A stretch of 7,889 nt of DNA. Source: Euryarchaeota archaeon UBA226 (GTDB lineage Archaea; Thermoplasmatota; Poseidoniia; Poseidoniales; Poseidoniaceae). A program made the position numbers and the translations under genes. Of this stretch, positions 1-6,435 are shown in pieces. Where the stretch lies: positions 1,769 through 9,657 of the forward strand of contig DAWL01000031.1 in assembly GCA_002505935.1 (NCBI GenBank), given 5' to 3'. The notes beneath the pieces are model-generated. The model was not told the DNA's origin and made no database searches. It saw nothing but the letters and a program-made list of their open reading frames with translations. Position 1 is the first letter of the stretch, and every line of letters begins with the position of its first letter.

Positions 1-2244
1 ACCTGCTCCGTCCCAAGCCGTTATGGTTACATTATGGATTCCTAAGCCCATTTCAGGTAGGCTAGTATTACCTGCAGTCTGCCACGAAACATTGTTTCTA
101 TCCGCCAGAACTTCCCCATCGACCTCGATGGTGAATCGAATTTCGGAAGCCGCAGAAATATCGTCGAAAGACTCGCTCAAATCGAGGTACAGGGAATCCC
201 CTATTCGCGGTTGTGTCAATCCGGACATCATCCCTCCCCCATCGATCCACACCTTCGGTTTGATGTGAGGAGATGTTCCATCTAAGACCTCAATATTCCA
301 ACTATGACTGACATTGTGTCCCACATTATCAGTGACGACGACTTGTAGGGACCTATGAGTGGTGTTACGAGCGATTTGCCGTTCTTCGATATCCATGCTG
401 GCTTGATTTACATCTCCTCCCTGATGGAAGACGATGCTGGTAACTACCCCGCCATCATTCCAATCGATCGACTTGTTGCTGTACCATCTAATCGACAACC
501 CAGTGCTGATTTCGTCACTGACACTGCTAGTTAACCAGATGCGCTGTCCTGCAGGAATAGCAATTTCGTCACAGTTCAAGATATCAAACTCTGCAATTTC
601 TGAACCATCGCAACTGACATTGGCTCGAACAGAATTCAGTACTGGGTCGTCACCGTCGAGAATCATGCTGCCTTGCCAAATCCCTTCTACGCCATGATGA
701 TCAGTGCAGGTCATGTTCATGCTGATTTCATCACCATGATTCCAACCATCGATAGTGGAAGCATTCACCTCTACTATTGTTTCATCAAAGGTATGAGATA
801 TGCCATCTTGCCCAATCAATTCCCATTGGCAATCTAACTCACCAATGCCGTGATCAAAACTGGCCGAGGCATCGATACTGAACGCTGTATCATAGGGCTG
901 GATACCGCCGCTATCAGAAGACACGCTTGGGGCCGTATTCTGTCCGAGGGTTATGGCAAATCCTCCTGAAACACCTGTTTGGTCCCTGATAGTAGTGAAG
1001 GATGTAGGCTCTCCACTAACCCAATCATTCTTCGACGAAGAACGGAACTCCCATGGTGTTGGTACATCTACTCTCAATGGCGTTAATTGGCGCGGGTCAT
1101 CATCGAGCAAAAGGGATAGAACTGCCAAAGGATTGTGATTGCGTTGGGCATTCAATTCCCCACTCTCATTCCACCCCCACGTTCCATTATCCGCGATGAA
1201 TCCATCAATACTGATTCCATCCAAAGAATACATTTCTATATTGTCTATGGCACAACACATTCCTTCTACGCCAGTAAACCACTTCATGTTGTTGAGTCTC
1301 TCGATGAATGCATCCTTGGAACCATTGAGATAAAGGTCGATTTGCATTTGTAATGGCAAGCCCCAGCCGGGTAACAAAGAACTGGATATTTCACCGCCAA
1401 ATCTGTGCTCTGCACTCCAATTTAGTTGTAAATCCATACCAGAAAGAGGCGGTTCGGAGAATTGCAGCACAGCAAGCCCAGGGTCAAAGGAAGAAGTGGT
1501 GTTGTTCAACCAAGAAAATAGCCCCTCCTCGTCGTGATAAGTCATGCTTTCTGAACCGACAAATACGCGCCATTCATGACCATCATCAAGTAAAGGCAAA
1601 CTTGCATTCAGATATCCATTTTCAGAAAATACGTATTCTACGTGACCACTGTTAGCATGGATGAAACGAAGTGAGGTAGTGGTGTTGTGCTGAACTGAGA
1701 TATTCGTAGTCCCGAGATCCTCAATACTCACATTGTCAGAAGCAGTCAACAAAGATGCATTACTCGATTTGACCAGTAGCCAGCCATTCTGTCCAGCAAT
1801 AGTCGGAATGCTCTCTGATTCTACACTGGTTGAGCCATTACTGTTCCACCATTTCATGCTGACCGCTCCGCTGACATTAATCGGGGTTCCATTCCAAGAA
1901 TGCTCCAACAAAACTTCGGTCATTCCACCCAATTCGGGGACGGTTGCCCATGTTCGATTGAAGGCGCCATCTTCACAATCTACTGCCAAGTGTACGTTTC
2001 CTTTGCTCAATCCACTGAATACGTATTCTCCATCGAACTTGTCTGCTTGTATTGCCCCTTCCCAGTTCTGCGCCGGTTTCCATGCTGAAATCACCATGGC
2101 ACTGCAATTGTTGTTTTCAGGAGAGGTGCTAACTGTCCAACTTTCAATTGCAGAACTGAAAAATCCAATTGATTCTTCTTCATTCAATAGCATTGGATTC
2201 AGGGGTACTAGAAAGAGTATCAACAATACGGCTGGAACGCGCAT
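1..2244 (-). CDS. Large secreted Ig/PKD-like surface protein, N-terminal part (3' end outside window)
   Basis: The frame is open from an ATG at 2244 down to base 1, giving 748 residues with no stop, so the C-terminus lies beyond the left edge. Residues 1-21 form a signal peptide: Arg2, then a hydrophobic run rich in Leu, Val and Pro, ending before an acidic NEEE stretch. The mature part is beta-rich, acidic and high in Trp, Asn, Ser, Gly and Asp. Residues about 440-475 (motif FSIDASASFDHG) and about 655-710 (LDLSESFDD) look like PKD/Ig-like repeats; about 525-625 resembles another Ig-like unit. Residues about 270-350 may be a jelly-roll type sandwich, but I am unsure. By eye there are about 25 N-X-S/T sequons, so heavy N-glycosylation is likely. 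A GGTG ribosome site lies seven bases before the ATG, inside the end of the upstream kinase gene. The protein is probably exported or anchored on the surface; its specific role is unknown and the anchor, if any, is not visible. Confidence 0.85.
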   Translation of the reverse strand, partial: MRVPAVLLILFLVPLNPMLLNEEESIGFFSSAIESWTVSTSPENNNCSAMVISAWKPAQNWEGAIQADKFDGEYVFSGLSKGNVHLAVDCEDGAFNRTWATVPELGGMTEVLLEHSWNGTPINVSGAVSMKWWNSNGSTSVESESIPTIAGQNGWLLVKSSNASLLTASDNVSIEDLGTTNISVQHNTTTSLRFIHANSGHVEYVFSENGYLNASLPLLDDGHEWRVFVGSESMTYHDEEGLFSWLNNTTSSFDPGLAVLQFSEPPLSGMDLQLNWSAEHRFGGEISSSLLPGWGLPLQMQIDLYLNGSKDAFIERLNNMKWFTGVEGMCCAIDNIEMYSLDGISIDGFIADNGTWGWNESGELNAQRNHNPLAVLSLLLDDDPRQLTPLRVDVPTPWEFRSSSKNDWVSGEPTSFTTIRDQTGVSGGFAITLGQNTAPSVSSDSGGIQPYDTAFSIDASASFDHGIGELDCQWELIGQDGISHTFDETIVEVNASTIDGWNHGDEISMNMTCTDHHGVEGIWQGSMILDGDDPVLNSVRANVSCDGSEIAEFDILNCDEIAIPAGQRIWLTSSVSDEISTGLSIRWYSNKSIDWNDGGVVTSIVFHQGGDVNQASMDIEERQIARNTTHRSLQVVVTDNVGHNVSHSWNIEVLDGTSPHIKPKVWIDGGGMMSGLTQPRIGDSLYLDLSESFDDISAASEIRFTIEVDGEVLADRNNVSWQTAGNTSLPEMGLGIHNVTITAWDGAG

Positions 2245-2248
2245 GCCA

Positions 2249-2255
2249 TCACACC
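2249..2255 (-). promoter_or_regulatory. Ribosome binding site of the secreted protein, inside the kinase stop region
   Basis: On the minus strand GGTGTGA ends with the TGA stop of the sugar kinase. Its GGTG core lies seven bases before the ATG at 2244. This matches the GGTG-type sites seen before other genes here and supports translational coupling of the two genes. Confidence 0.55.
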
Positions 2256-3238
2256 AAATCCCTACTGTCAAAGATCATTCGACTAGGCCTGTCCTCCAAC
2301 TTTAGAGTTAGAATTCTGTGGTCTGGCAAAGTTTGTTCGATTCGCTGGCGCGCTTCTGAATCAGCATGGAATAGGATGAATCCTCCTCCTCCTGCGCCTA
2401 GTAACTTGCCCCCACTAGCGCCGCAATCCAACAAAACCTGGTAAAGTTCGTCGATCTCAGGTATACTAATTCCGCTTGCAAGCTTCTTCTTCATTTGCCA
2501 AGTTTCATTCAACAAGGCGCCTAAAGCGGCTAAATCACCGGATTTCAATAAATCTCTAGCACTTCTGGCTTGTTGGCACATCAAATCGAGTATTTCGGAA
2601 TTAACTTCATTTTTCGAATTCTGCTCTTTCAAAGTTTCATTTGCAGAACGGGTCAATCCAGTATAGATCAATGCGAACTCATTTTCAATGCGCTCGTATA
2701 TTTCATCTGTCAAATTCAATGGTTCTATGATCACTTCATCATTTGGCAAGAAGCGAATGTGGTTTATTCCACCCATTGCGCAACCGTACTGGTCTTGCTT
2801 GCCTATTGGCTGTCCAAGAATGTCGATTTCAATCTGGCACGCCTGAGATGCTAATTCCTCCGGAGAGACATCGTTCCCCTTGAATCGGTGCAATGCGTTG
2901 AGCAAACCCACGGTTACGGCACTAGATGAACCCAATCCGGTTCCTCTGGAAGGAATGTCGGCAATAGTGGTTATTTCTACCCCACTGGTGACTCCGGTCA
3001 TCCGCATCGCCTCGCGCACCAATTCGTGTTCAAGGCCCTCAAAATCATCTACTATTTCCGTGCGGGAATAGGATAGGCGAATGTCATCTCCAAATCGCTT
3101 GTTGACGGTCACGTGCACATATGCTGCTAATGACATGGAGGTCACACAACCTCCTTCGGCGGAGTTTCGATAATACGAAGCAAGGTCGCTACCACCTCCG
3201 CAAAATGACACACGTAGAGGTGTGCGAGAAATCATCAT
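2249..3238 (-). CDS. GHMP-family sugar kinase, D-glycero-D-manno-heptose 7-phosphate kinase-like
   Basis: The 329-residue protein has the three GHMP kinase signatures: an N-terminal RTPLRVSFCGGGSD (residues 5-18), the ATP-binding loop PSRGTGLGSSSA (96-107) and the C-terminal glycine loop GGKLLGAGGGGF (276-287). GKQDQYG (146-152) carries the likely catalytic Asp. The RTPLR-GGGSD opening and the KQDQYG box are typical of the HddA branch, which phosphorylates C1 of heptose 7-phosphate on the way to GDP-heptose; another sugar substrate is equally possible. The enzyme is expected in the cytoplasm. The open frame extends upstream to 3325, but the extra 29 residues (at 3239-3325) are not family-like, so I start at the Met-Met pair whose first ATG is at 3238; the second ATG (3235) and an ATG at 3265 remain possible. 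No good ribosome site precedes any of them. The TGA stop lies four bases before the secreted protein gene, suggesting an operon supplying an activated sugar for envelope glycans (inference). Confidence 0.86.
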   Translation of the reverse strand: MMISRTPLRVSFCGGGSDLASYYRNSAEGGCVTSMSLAAYVHVTVNKRFGDDIRLSYSRTEIVDDFEGLEHELVREAMRMTGVTSGVEITTIADIPSRGTGLGSSSAVTVGLLNALHRFKGNDVSPEELASQACQIEIDILGQPIGKQDQYGCAMGGINHIRFLPNDEVIIEPLNLTDEIYERIENEFALIYTGLTRSANETLKEQNSKNEVNSEILDLMCQQARSARDLLKSGDLAALGALLNETWQMKKKLASGISIPEIDELYQVLLDCGASGGKLLGAGGGGFILFHADSEARQRIEQTLPDHRILTLKLEDRPSRMIFDSRDLV

Positions 3239-3361
3239 CGTTACGGCGAGACGCACACCACTCATCAAGTCAATGGACACTAGACACAGGAATCTTCGAT
3301 GATGGGACCGCAAAGCAATGCTCATAGGAGTGGTTCTCTGAAGGGTAGGGGAGGGACTGCC
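3239..3361. promoter_or_regulatory. Divergent intergenic region between the sugar kinase and pyrB
   Basis: With the starts chosen here, 123 bases separate two genes transcribed away from each other, so promoters for both must lie in or near it. I see no clear archaeal TATA box; the stretch is not AT-rich. If either gene used its longest possible start (3325 minus, 3299 plus) the two would overlap, which makes the shorter starts more credible. Confidence 0.4.
3348..3355 (+). promoter_or_regulatory. Ribosome binding site deciding the GTG start of pyrB
   Basis: GGGGAGGG lies six bases before the GTG at 3362. The upstream ATGs at 3299 and 3302 have no comparable site. The site therefore favours the GTG start. 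Confidence 0.55.
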
Positions 3362-4303
3362 GTGTCGAGCCTCATAACAATGGATGACTTGAGCAATGAT
3401 GACATTCTAGACGTTCTGGATGCAGCCGAAAGATTGCTTCCAGTAGCTAAGGGTCAAACGCATCTTCCTTTACTGCAAGGAAAGATTCTTGGCAATTTGT
3501 TCTTCGAGCCGAGTACGCGCACAAGAATGTCGTTTGAAACCGCAATGAAACGCCTAGGAGGCGAGGTAGTAAACTTAGGAGCAGTCGCTTCTTCGTCTGT
3601 AGTCAAAGGGGAAACTCTCTACGATACTATCCGAATGGTCGACGGTTATGCAGACATCATTGCCCTTAGACATCCGCGTCAGGGCGCCGCTCAATATGCG
3701 GCCGATGCAGCAGAGGTTCCGATAGCCAATGGTGGAGATGGGGCCGGGCACCATCCCACCCAAACCATGCTCGATCTCTTCACTATCAAGCAGGCTCATG
3801 GTACTCTAGAGGGATTGCGAGTTGTTTTGGCTGGAGATTTGCGATATGGGCGAACTGTGCACAGCTTGGCTCACGCCTTGGTGCGCTTCAACTGCGAATT
3901 AGTATTCGCAAGCCCCAGCAGTCTTAGGATGCCCACAGAGATTATAGCTGACCTTGAAGGTCATGGTGCGACCATAATTGAGAGTGATGATTTGGTCAAT
4001 CATATTGACGATGCAGACGTTATCTACATGACGCGCATCCAAAAGGAGCGATTCCCCGATGAAGATGAATACCGTAAGGTAGCAGGCTCATTCACCCTTT
4101 CAGCAGCGAATCTTGACAGCGCCAAAGAGGGTATGATTGTCATGCACCCATTGCCGAGAGTCGATGAGATTACTCCTGACGTTGACAAAACTAGGCACGC
4201 CAGATACTTCGAGCAGGCATTCAATGGAGTAGTAACTAGAATGGCGTTGTTATGTAGAATGCTTGGCATCGAGGTGCCATCGAACATAGGAGGTGAGGCC
4301 TGA
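3362..4303 (+). CDS. pyrB: Aspartate carbamoyltransferase catalytic chain (PyrB)
   Basis: This cytoplasmic enzyme condenses carbamoyl phosphate with aspartate to give N-carbamoyl-L-aspartate, the committed step of pyrimidine synthesis. The 313 residues carry all expected motifs: the carbamoyl phosphate loop FEPSTRTR (48-55), the 80s-loop Lys in SSVVKGE (K82), RHP (103-105), HPTQT (131-135), the domain-linker region DLRYGRTVHS (159-168), TRIQKERFPDE (224-234) and HPLPRVDEI (262-270). No active-site residue appears missing. The frame is open back to ATGs at 3299/3302, which would add 21 residues; I prefer the GTG at 3362 because it has a strong ribosome site and gives the usual length of just over 300 residues. 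However, the extension contains SLKGR, which resembles the KGR that opens some archaeal PyrB proteins, so the start is not fully settled. The stop overlaps the pyrI start by one base, so the two chains are translated together. Confidence 0.95.
   Translation: MSSLITMDDLSNDDILDVLDAAERLLPVAKGQTHLPLLQGKILGNLFFEPSTRTRMSFETAMKRLGGEVVNLGAVASSSVVKGETLYDTIRMVDGYADIIALRHPRQGAAQYAADAAEVPIANGGDGAGHHPTQTMLDLFTIKQAHGTLEGLRVVLAGDLRYGRTVHSLAHALVRFNCELVFASPSSLRMPTEIIADLEGHGATIIESDDLVNHIDDADVIYMTRIQKERFPDEDEYRKVAGSFTLSAANLDSAKEGMIVMHPLPRVDEITPDVDKTRHARYFEQAFNGVVTRMALLCRMLGIEVPSNIGGEA
4289..4296 (+). promoter_or_regulatory. Strong ribosome binding site of pyrI
   Basis: GGAGGTGA lies within the last codons of pyrB, six bases before the pyrI ATG at 4303. 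It is a near-perfect archaeal Shine-Dalgarno sequence and would ensure good translation of the regulatory chain after pyrB. Confidence 0.75.
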
Positions 4304-4782
4304 TGTCAGCACCAGAAACCGCAATGAGAAGAGTTACAGCAATCAATAATGGAACAGTCATTGATCATGTCCCTGCAGGAAAGGCCCTTGTAGTTCTCAA
4401 AATGCTAGGTCTTGATGGAAACATGGCAACCCCTGTGTCTATGGTCATGAACGTGCCAAGTCAAAAGATAGGTGGCAAGGACATCATTAAGGTTGAGGAT
4501 AGAGAATTGACACAGAATGAACTAGACCGTCTTGCCCTCATCGCCCCACAGGCAAGTGTAGCCATTATCCGCGCCTACCAAGTTGCAGAAAAGAGAGTCA
4601 TAAATCTAGGTGAAGAAGTTGTAAATGTAGTGCACTGCACCTATGCCAACTGTGCTACTCTAGGTGATAGAGAACCGTTGCCTCATCGTATGAAGGTAGT
4701 TTCAGTCGATCCGTTGAATCTGCGTTGCCATTATTGTGCAAGGCCACAAGATATTGATGAATTGGTCGCTAATCTTCTTTGA
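4303..4782 (+). CDS. pyrI: Aspartate carbamoyltransferase regulatory chain (PyrI)
   Basis: The 159-residue protein is the non-catalytic chain that binds nucleotide effectors and assembles with PyrB into the allosteric holoenzyme. Residues about 8-100 match the N-terminal allosteric domain, including the typical VTAINNGTVIDHVPAGKAL opening and ALIAPQASVAII. The C-terminal zinc domain has the four expected ligands as Cys112, Cys117 (C-x4-C) and Cys142, Cys145 (C-x2-C); in the family this domain contacts the catalytic chain. Length is normal. The ATG shares its A with the pyrB TGA stop. The last 14 bases overlap the end of the convergent thiolase gene. Feedback regulation by CTP is known for the family; it is not provable from sequence here. 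Confidence 0.95.
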   Translation: MSAPETAMRRVTAINNGTVIDHVPAGKALVVLKMLGLDGNMATPVSMVMNVPSQKIGGKDIIKVEDRELTQNELDRLALIAPQASVAIIRAYQVAEKRVINLGEEVVNVVHCTYANCATLGDREPLPHRMKVVSVDPLNLRCHYCARPQDIDELVANLL

Positions 4783-5761
4783 GCATGGCCATGAATTCAC
4801 AGGCTTTGCAGATTTCTCCGCTGGTTGGCTCTGAACATTGAGGACAGGGAGTTGGAGGACTAGGGCGAGTCTCGTCCACTTTGCGAGCCTGTGTCTCTAA
4901 ACCTTTGATGGCATCAACCATGTGAACTAATCCATGCCTTGAACCAGGAACATCATCTTCCAGCATTGAGACCATGTGCCGATTCCTTTGCCTTAGGGCG
5001 CCTGGGGCGTGTGGGCATTCGTCGTGGAAGAACGGCAGATCCAAGGCCATTGCACAAGCATGGACCTCTTGCTCAGGTATCCAGCGCATTGGAACGATTC
5101 TTGGAGGAAGACCAGGTAGGGGGGCTTCAGTATGAGGGGCTAATCTTAGGCTCCTCTCCAAATCCCCCTTCTGCATATTCATCAGCACAGTTTGTGCCAT
5201 ATCATCGAGATTGTGCCCCAGCGCCATGACGTCAGCACCAACTTTCTCTGCAAGCCGATTCAATCCTTGGCGACGGAATACTCCGCAGAAGGAACAAGGC
5301 GCCATACCTCTGGTGTGGGCGTGTTTTTCTCTGATCATTGGCAATTTTTGTACCACTTCGTCCATGCGTTCGAAACCAAGTTCAGGATAAGATACAGTGT
5401 GGAATGGAATTTCTAAGGATTCAGCCAAACGTTTAGCACAATCCATCGAAGGTGAACGATAACCATCAATTCCTTCATCAACGCACCCTGCGACAAGTTC
5501 GACATCCTTGCGAGGCCCAAGAATTGTAACTAGACGATTCAACAGCAGGGCCGAGTCTTTACCGCCACTAATGGCAACTAGTACCGTGGTTTTGTGACCA
5601 CCTTTAGGCAGTTGCAATTGTCTACGCAATTCCTTGGCGAACCTCTTGTGAACACTGTCCAGCAAGTGTTTGTTACAGAAAGAACGCCCTGAATACCGTT
5701 GAAACAGGACCGATGGCCGCTGACAGCGGTCACATTCAGGCACCTGTAGGGCGCTGCTCAT
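4769..5761 (-). CDS. TtuA/NcsA-family tRNA 2-thiouridine synthase
   Basis: This is a PP-loop ATPase that activates a tRNA uridine by adenylation and replaces O2 with sulfur. From the ATG at 5761 it has 330 residues. Visible in order: an N-terminal zinc site (Cys10, Cys13, Cys29, His32) with the family string FQRYSG, the PP-loop SGGKDS (65-70), the CSFCG motif (Cys156, Cys159) and a third Cys at 249 in HDECPHA, which with that pair would hold the [4Fe-4S] cluster known in TtuA, then GHNLDD (182-187) and a C-terminal zinc site (Cys306, Cys309, Cys318, Cys321). Whether it modifies U54 (TtuA) or wobble U34 (NcsA/Ncs6) cannot be told from sequence alone. A TTG at 5806 would add 15 residues without family resemblance, so I chose the ATG. 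The gene converges on pyrI, overlapping its last 14 bases. Confidence 0.93.
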   Translation of the reverse strand: MSSALQVPECDRCQRPSVLFQRYSGRSFCNKHLLDSVHKRFAKELRRQLQLPKGGHKTTVLVAISGGKDSALLLNRLVTILGPRKDVELVAGCVDEGIDGYRSPSMDCAKRLAESLEIPFHTVSYPELGFERMDEVVQKLPMIREKHAHTRGMAPCSFCGVFRRQGLNRLAEKVGADVMALGHNLDDMAQTVLMNMQKGDLERSLRLAPHTEAPLPGLPPRIVPMRWIPEQEVHACAMALDLPFFHDECPHAPGALRQRNRHMVSMLEDDVPGSRHGLVHMVDAIKGLETQARKVDETRPSPPTPCPQCSEPTSGEICKACEFMAMLKED

Positions 5762-5824
5762 GCTTGGCTCACTCGGGACTTGGACTTGAGGATGGCGTTG
5801 CTTCAATCTCGACAGAATTCAAGT

Positions 5825-5863
5825 CAATTTTTCAATTGAATTTTCAATTATTCCAATTGAAAA
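5825..5863. repeat. AT-rich cluster of CAATT repeats and palindromes
   Basis: CAATT occurs at 5825, 5833, 5845 and 5854. TTCAATTGAA at 5831-5840 is a perfect 10-base palindrome. TTTTCAATT (5841-5849) and AATTGAAAA (5855-5863) are perfect inverted arms separated by five bases. The block lies about 60-100 bases upstream of the thiolase ATG. It could be an operator, a promoter element or part of both divergent promoters. Confidence 0.6.
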
Positions 5864-5908
5864 TAGTGAAAAAACTCCAAACGCGGAACAATGACCCCCT
5901 CCAGAATG

Positions 5909-5960
5909 GCGCGCATTGGTTGAATGCACCATTTTCTGCATTCTTCAATTGCATGCGCGC
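5909..5960. repeat. Nested inverted repeat, possible structured leader or protein-binding site
   Basis: Outer arms GCGCGCAT (5909-5916) and ATGCGCGC (5953-5960) pair perfectly over eight bases. Inside them GAATGCA (5922-5928) and TGCATTC (5937-5943) form a second perfect seven-base stem with an eight-base loop. The internal loop is asymmetric (5 and 9 bases). There is no following T-run, so a simple intrinsic terminator is unlikely. Confidence 0.65.
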
Positions 5961-6010
5961 TTTGGTAAATCATAGAGTTGCAGTTGGAGATTCAAGCAGG
6001 GTCTGTAAAA

Positions 6011-6025
6011 CGTCCTTTCAGGACG
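6011..6025. repeat. Short perfect hairpin upstream of the roadblock gene
   Basis: CGTCCT and AGGACG are perfect inverted six-base arms around a TTC loop. The element ends 56 bases before the roadblock ATG and sits just upstream of a weak TATA-like AT stretch at about 6028-6037, a position that would suit an operator (inference). Confidence 0.45.
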
Positions 6026-6081
6026 ACGAATACAATAACCTCAAGAAGACGATTGCAACCTCCTGCCTCCCAAGGGTGCAT

Positions 6082-6426
6082 ATGCTGCGCAGATTACTCG
6101 CCTCGCTGAGCCGGATTCCTGGAGTCCGTGAGGCCACGGTTGTCGATGAACACGGTAGACTGCGAGCCAGCCTAGTAGACGACCAAGAGTCGGTAGTCTT
6201 CGAAGATGAAGTGCCTTCGGCTTTGAGAGAGGCCGAAGCCATGTGTGTTGAAGCGGGAATGGGCAATGTTGACCAAATTTGGGTAACTGGAAGCGATGGC
6301 CGTTATGGTATTGCTTCGATGGCTGCAGGCTCCGCATTGATCATGGTCTGTGATCGTGCTAGTGCTTTGGGAAGGATGCGCCACGAAGTCAAGCGGTTAC
6401 GGCCGTCGATGAGCGAATTGATATGA
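6082..6426 (+). CDS. Stand-alone roadblock/LC7 domain protein
   Basis: The 114-residue protein is essentially one roadblock/LC7 domain: an N-terminal helix (LRRLLASLSRIPGV, 2-15), a beta pair around EATVVDEHGRLRAS (17-30), a helix at about 46-60, strands at about 63-88 (QIWVTGSDGRYGIASMAAGSALIMV) and a closing helix. Proteins of this fold form dimers that bind or regulate small Ras-like GTPases, as MglB does for MglA, or act as scaffolds; no GTPase lies in the window. I start at the ATG at 6082, which follows GGTG closely; an in-frame GTG at 6076 and an ATG at 5953 are alternatives, but only the short form fits the domain. No signal peptide or membrane segment is seen, so it is probably cytoplasmic. 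The next gene begins nine bases after the stop and also has a roadblock-like domain, so the two likely act together. Confidence 0.8.
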   Translation: MLRRLLASLSRIPGVREATVVDEHGRLRASLVDDQESVVFEDEVPSALREAEAMCVEAGMGNVDQIWVTGSDGRYGIASMAAGSALIMVCDRASALGRMRHEVKRLRPSMSELI

Positions 6427-6431
6427 GGTGA
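6425..6431 (+). promoter_or_regulatory. Ribosome binding site of the large roadblock/coiled-coil gene
   Basis: GAGGTGA overlaps the TGA stop of the small roadblock gene and lies four bases before the ATG at 6436. It supports that start and coupled translation of the pair. Confidence 0.65.
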
Positions 6432-6435
6432 ATAG

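Larger units (their letters stand above)
5762..6081. promoter_or_regulatory. 320-base divergent intergenic region with three inverted-repeat structures
   Basis: This gap separates the thiolase (leftward) from the roadblock gene (rightward) and must hold promoters for both. It opens with an AT-rich block at about 5820-5880, then carries a long nested inverted repeat (5909-5960) and a compact hairpin (6011-6025). I found no tRNA-like cloverleaf and no convincing gene. The plus-strand frame of the roadblock gene is open across the whole gap back to an ATG at 5713, but the translated part is not protein-family-like and overlaps the thiolase start, so I treat it as chance. A weak TATA-like AATACAATAA lies at about 6028-6037, about 45 bases before the roadblock ATG. 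Confidence 0.55.

Noticed and set aside
1733..2305. A 190-codon plus-strand open frame
   Set aside because: It lies opposite the secreted protein gene, lacks a ribosome site and shows no domain-like pattern, while the minus-strand frame has a signal peptide, Ig-like motifs and runs open for 748 codons.
3575..3799. Minus-strand open frames inside pyrB (also 4024-4287)
   Set aside because: They are shadows of a fully motif-supported pyrB and have no independent coding signal.
5825..5863. CRISPR-like or tandem repeat array
   Set aside because: The CAATT units are only five bases with irregular spacing (8, 12 and 9 bases) and no repeat/spacer structure.
5909..5960. Intrinsic terminator or tRNA gene
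   Set aside because: No T-run follows the stem on either strand, and there is no cloverleaf, T-loop or acceptor pairing. It also lies between divergent genes, where no terminator is needed.
5891..5968. Short open frames starting at ATGs 5891 and 5924
   Set aside because: They encode only 10 and 14 residues, have no ribosome site and fall within the inverted repeat.
5713..6081. Long N-terminal extension of the roadblock protein back to an ATG at 5713
   Set aside because: The extension overlaps the thiolase start, is translated from AT-rich palindromes and inverted repeats, and does not look like protein. The roadblock domain begins right at the ATG at 6082.
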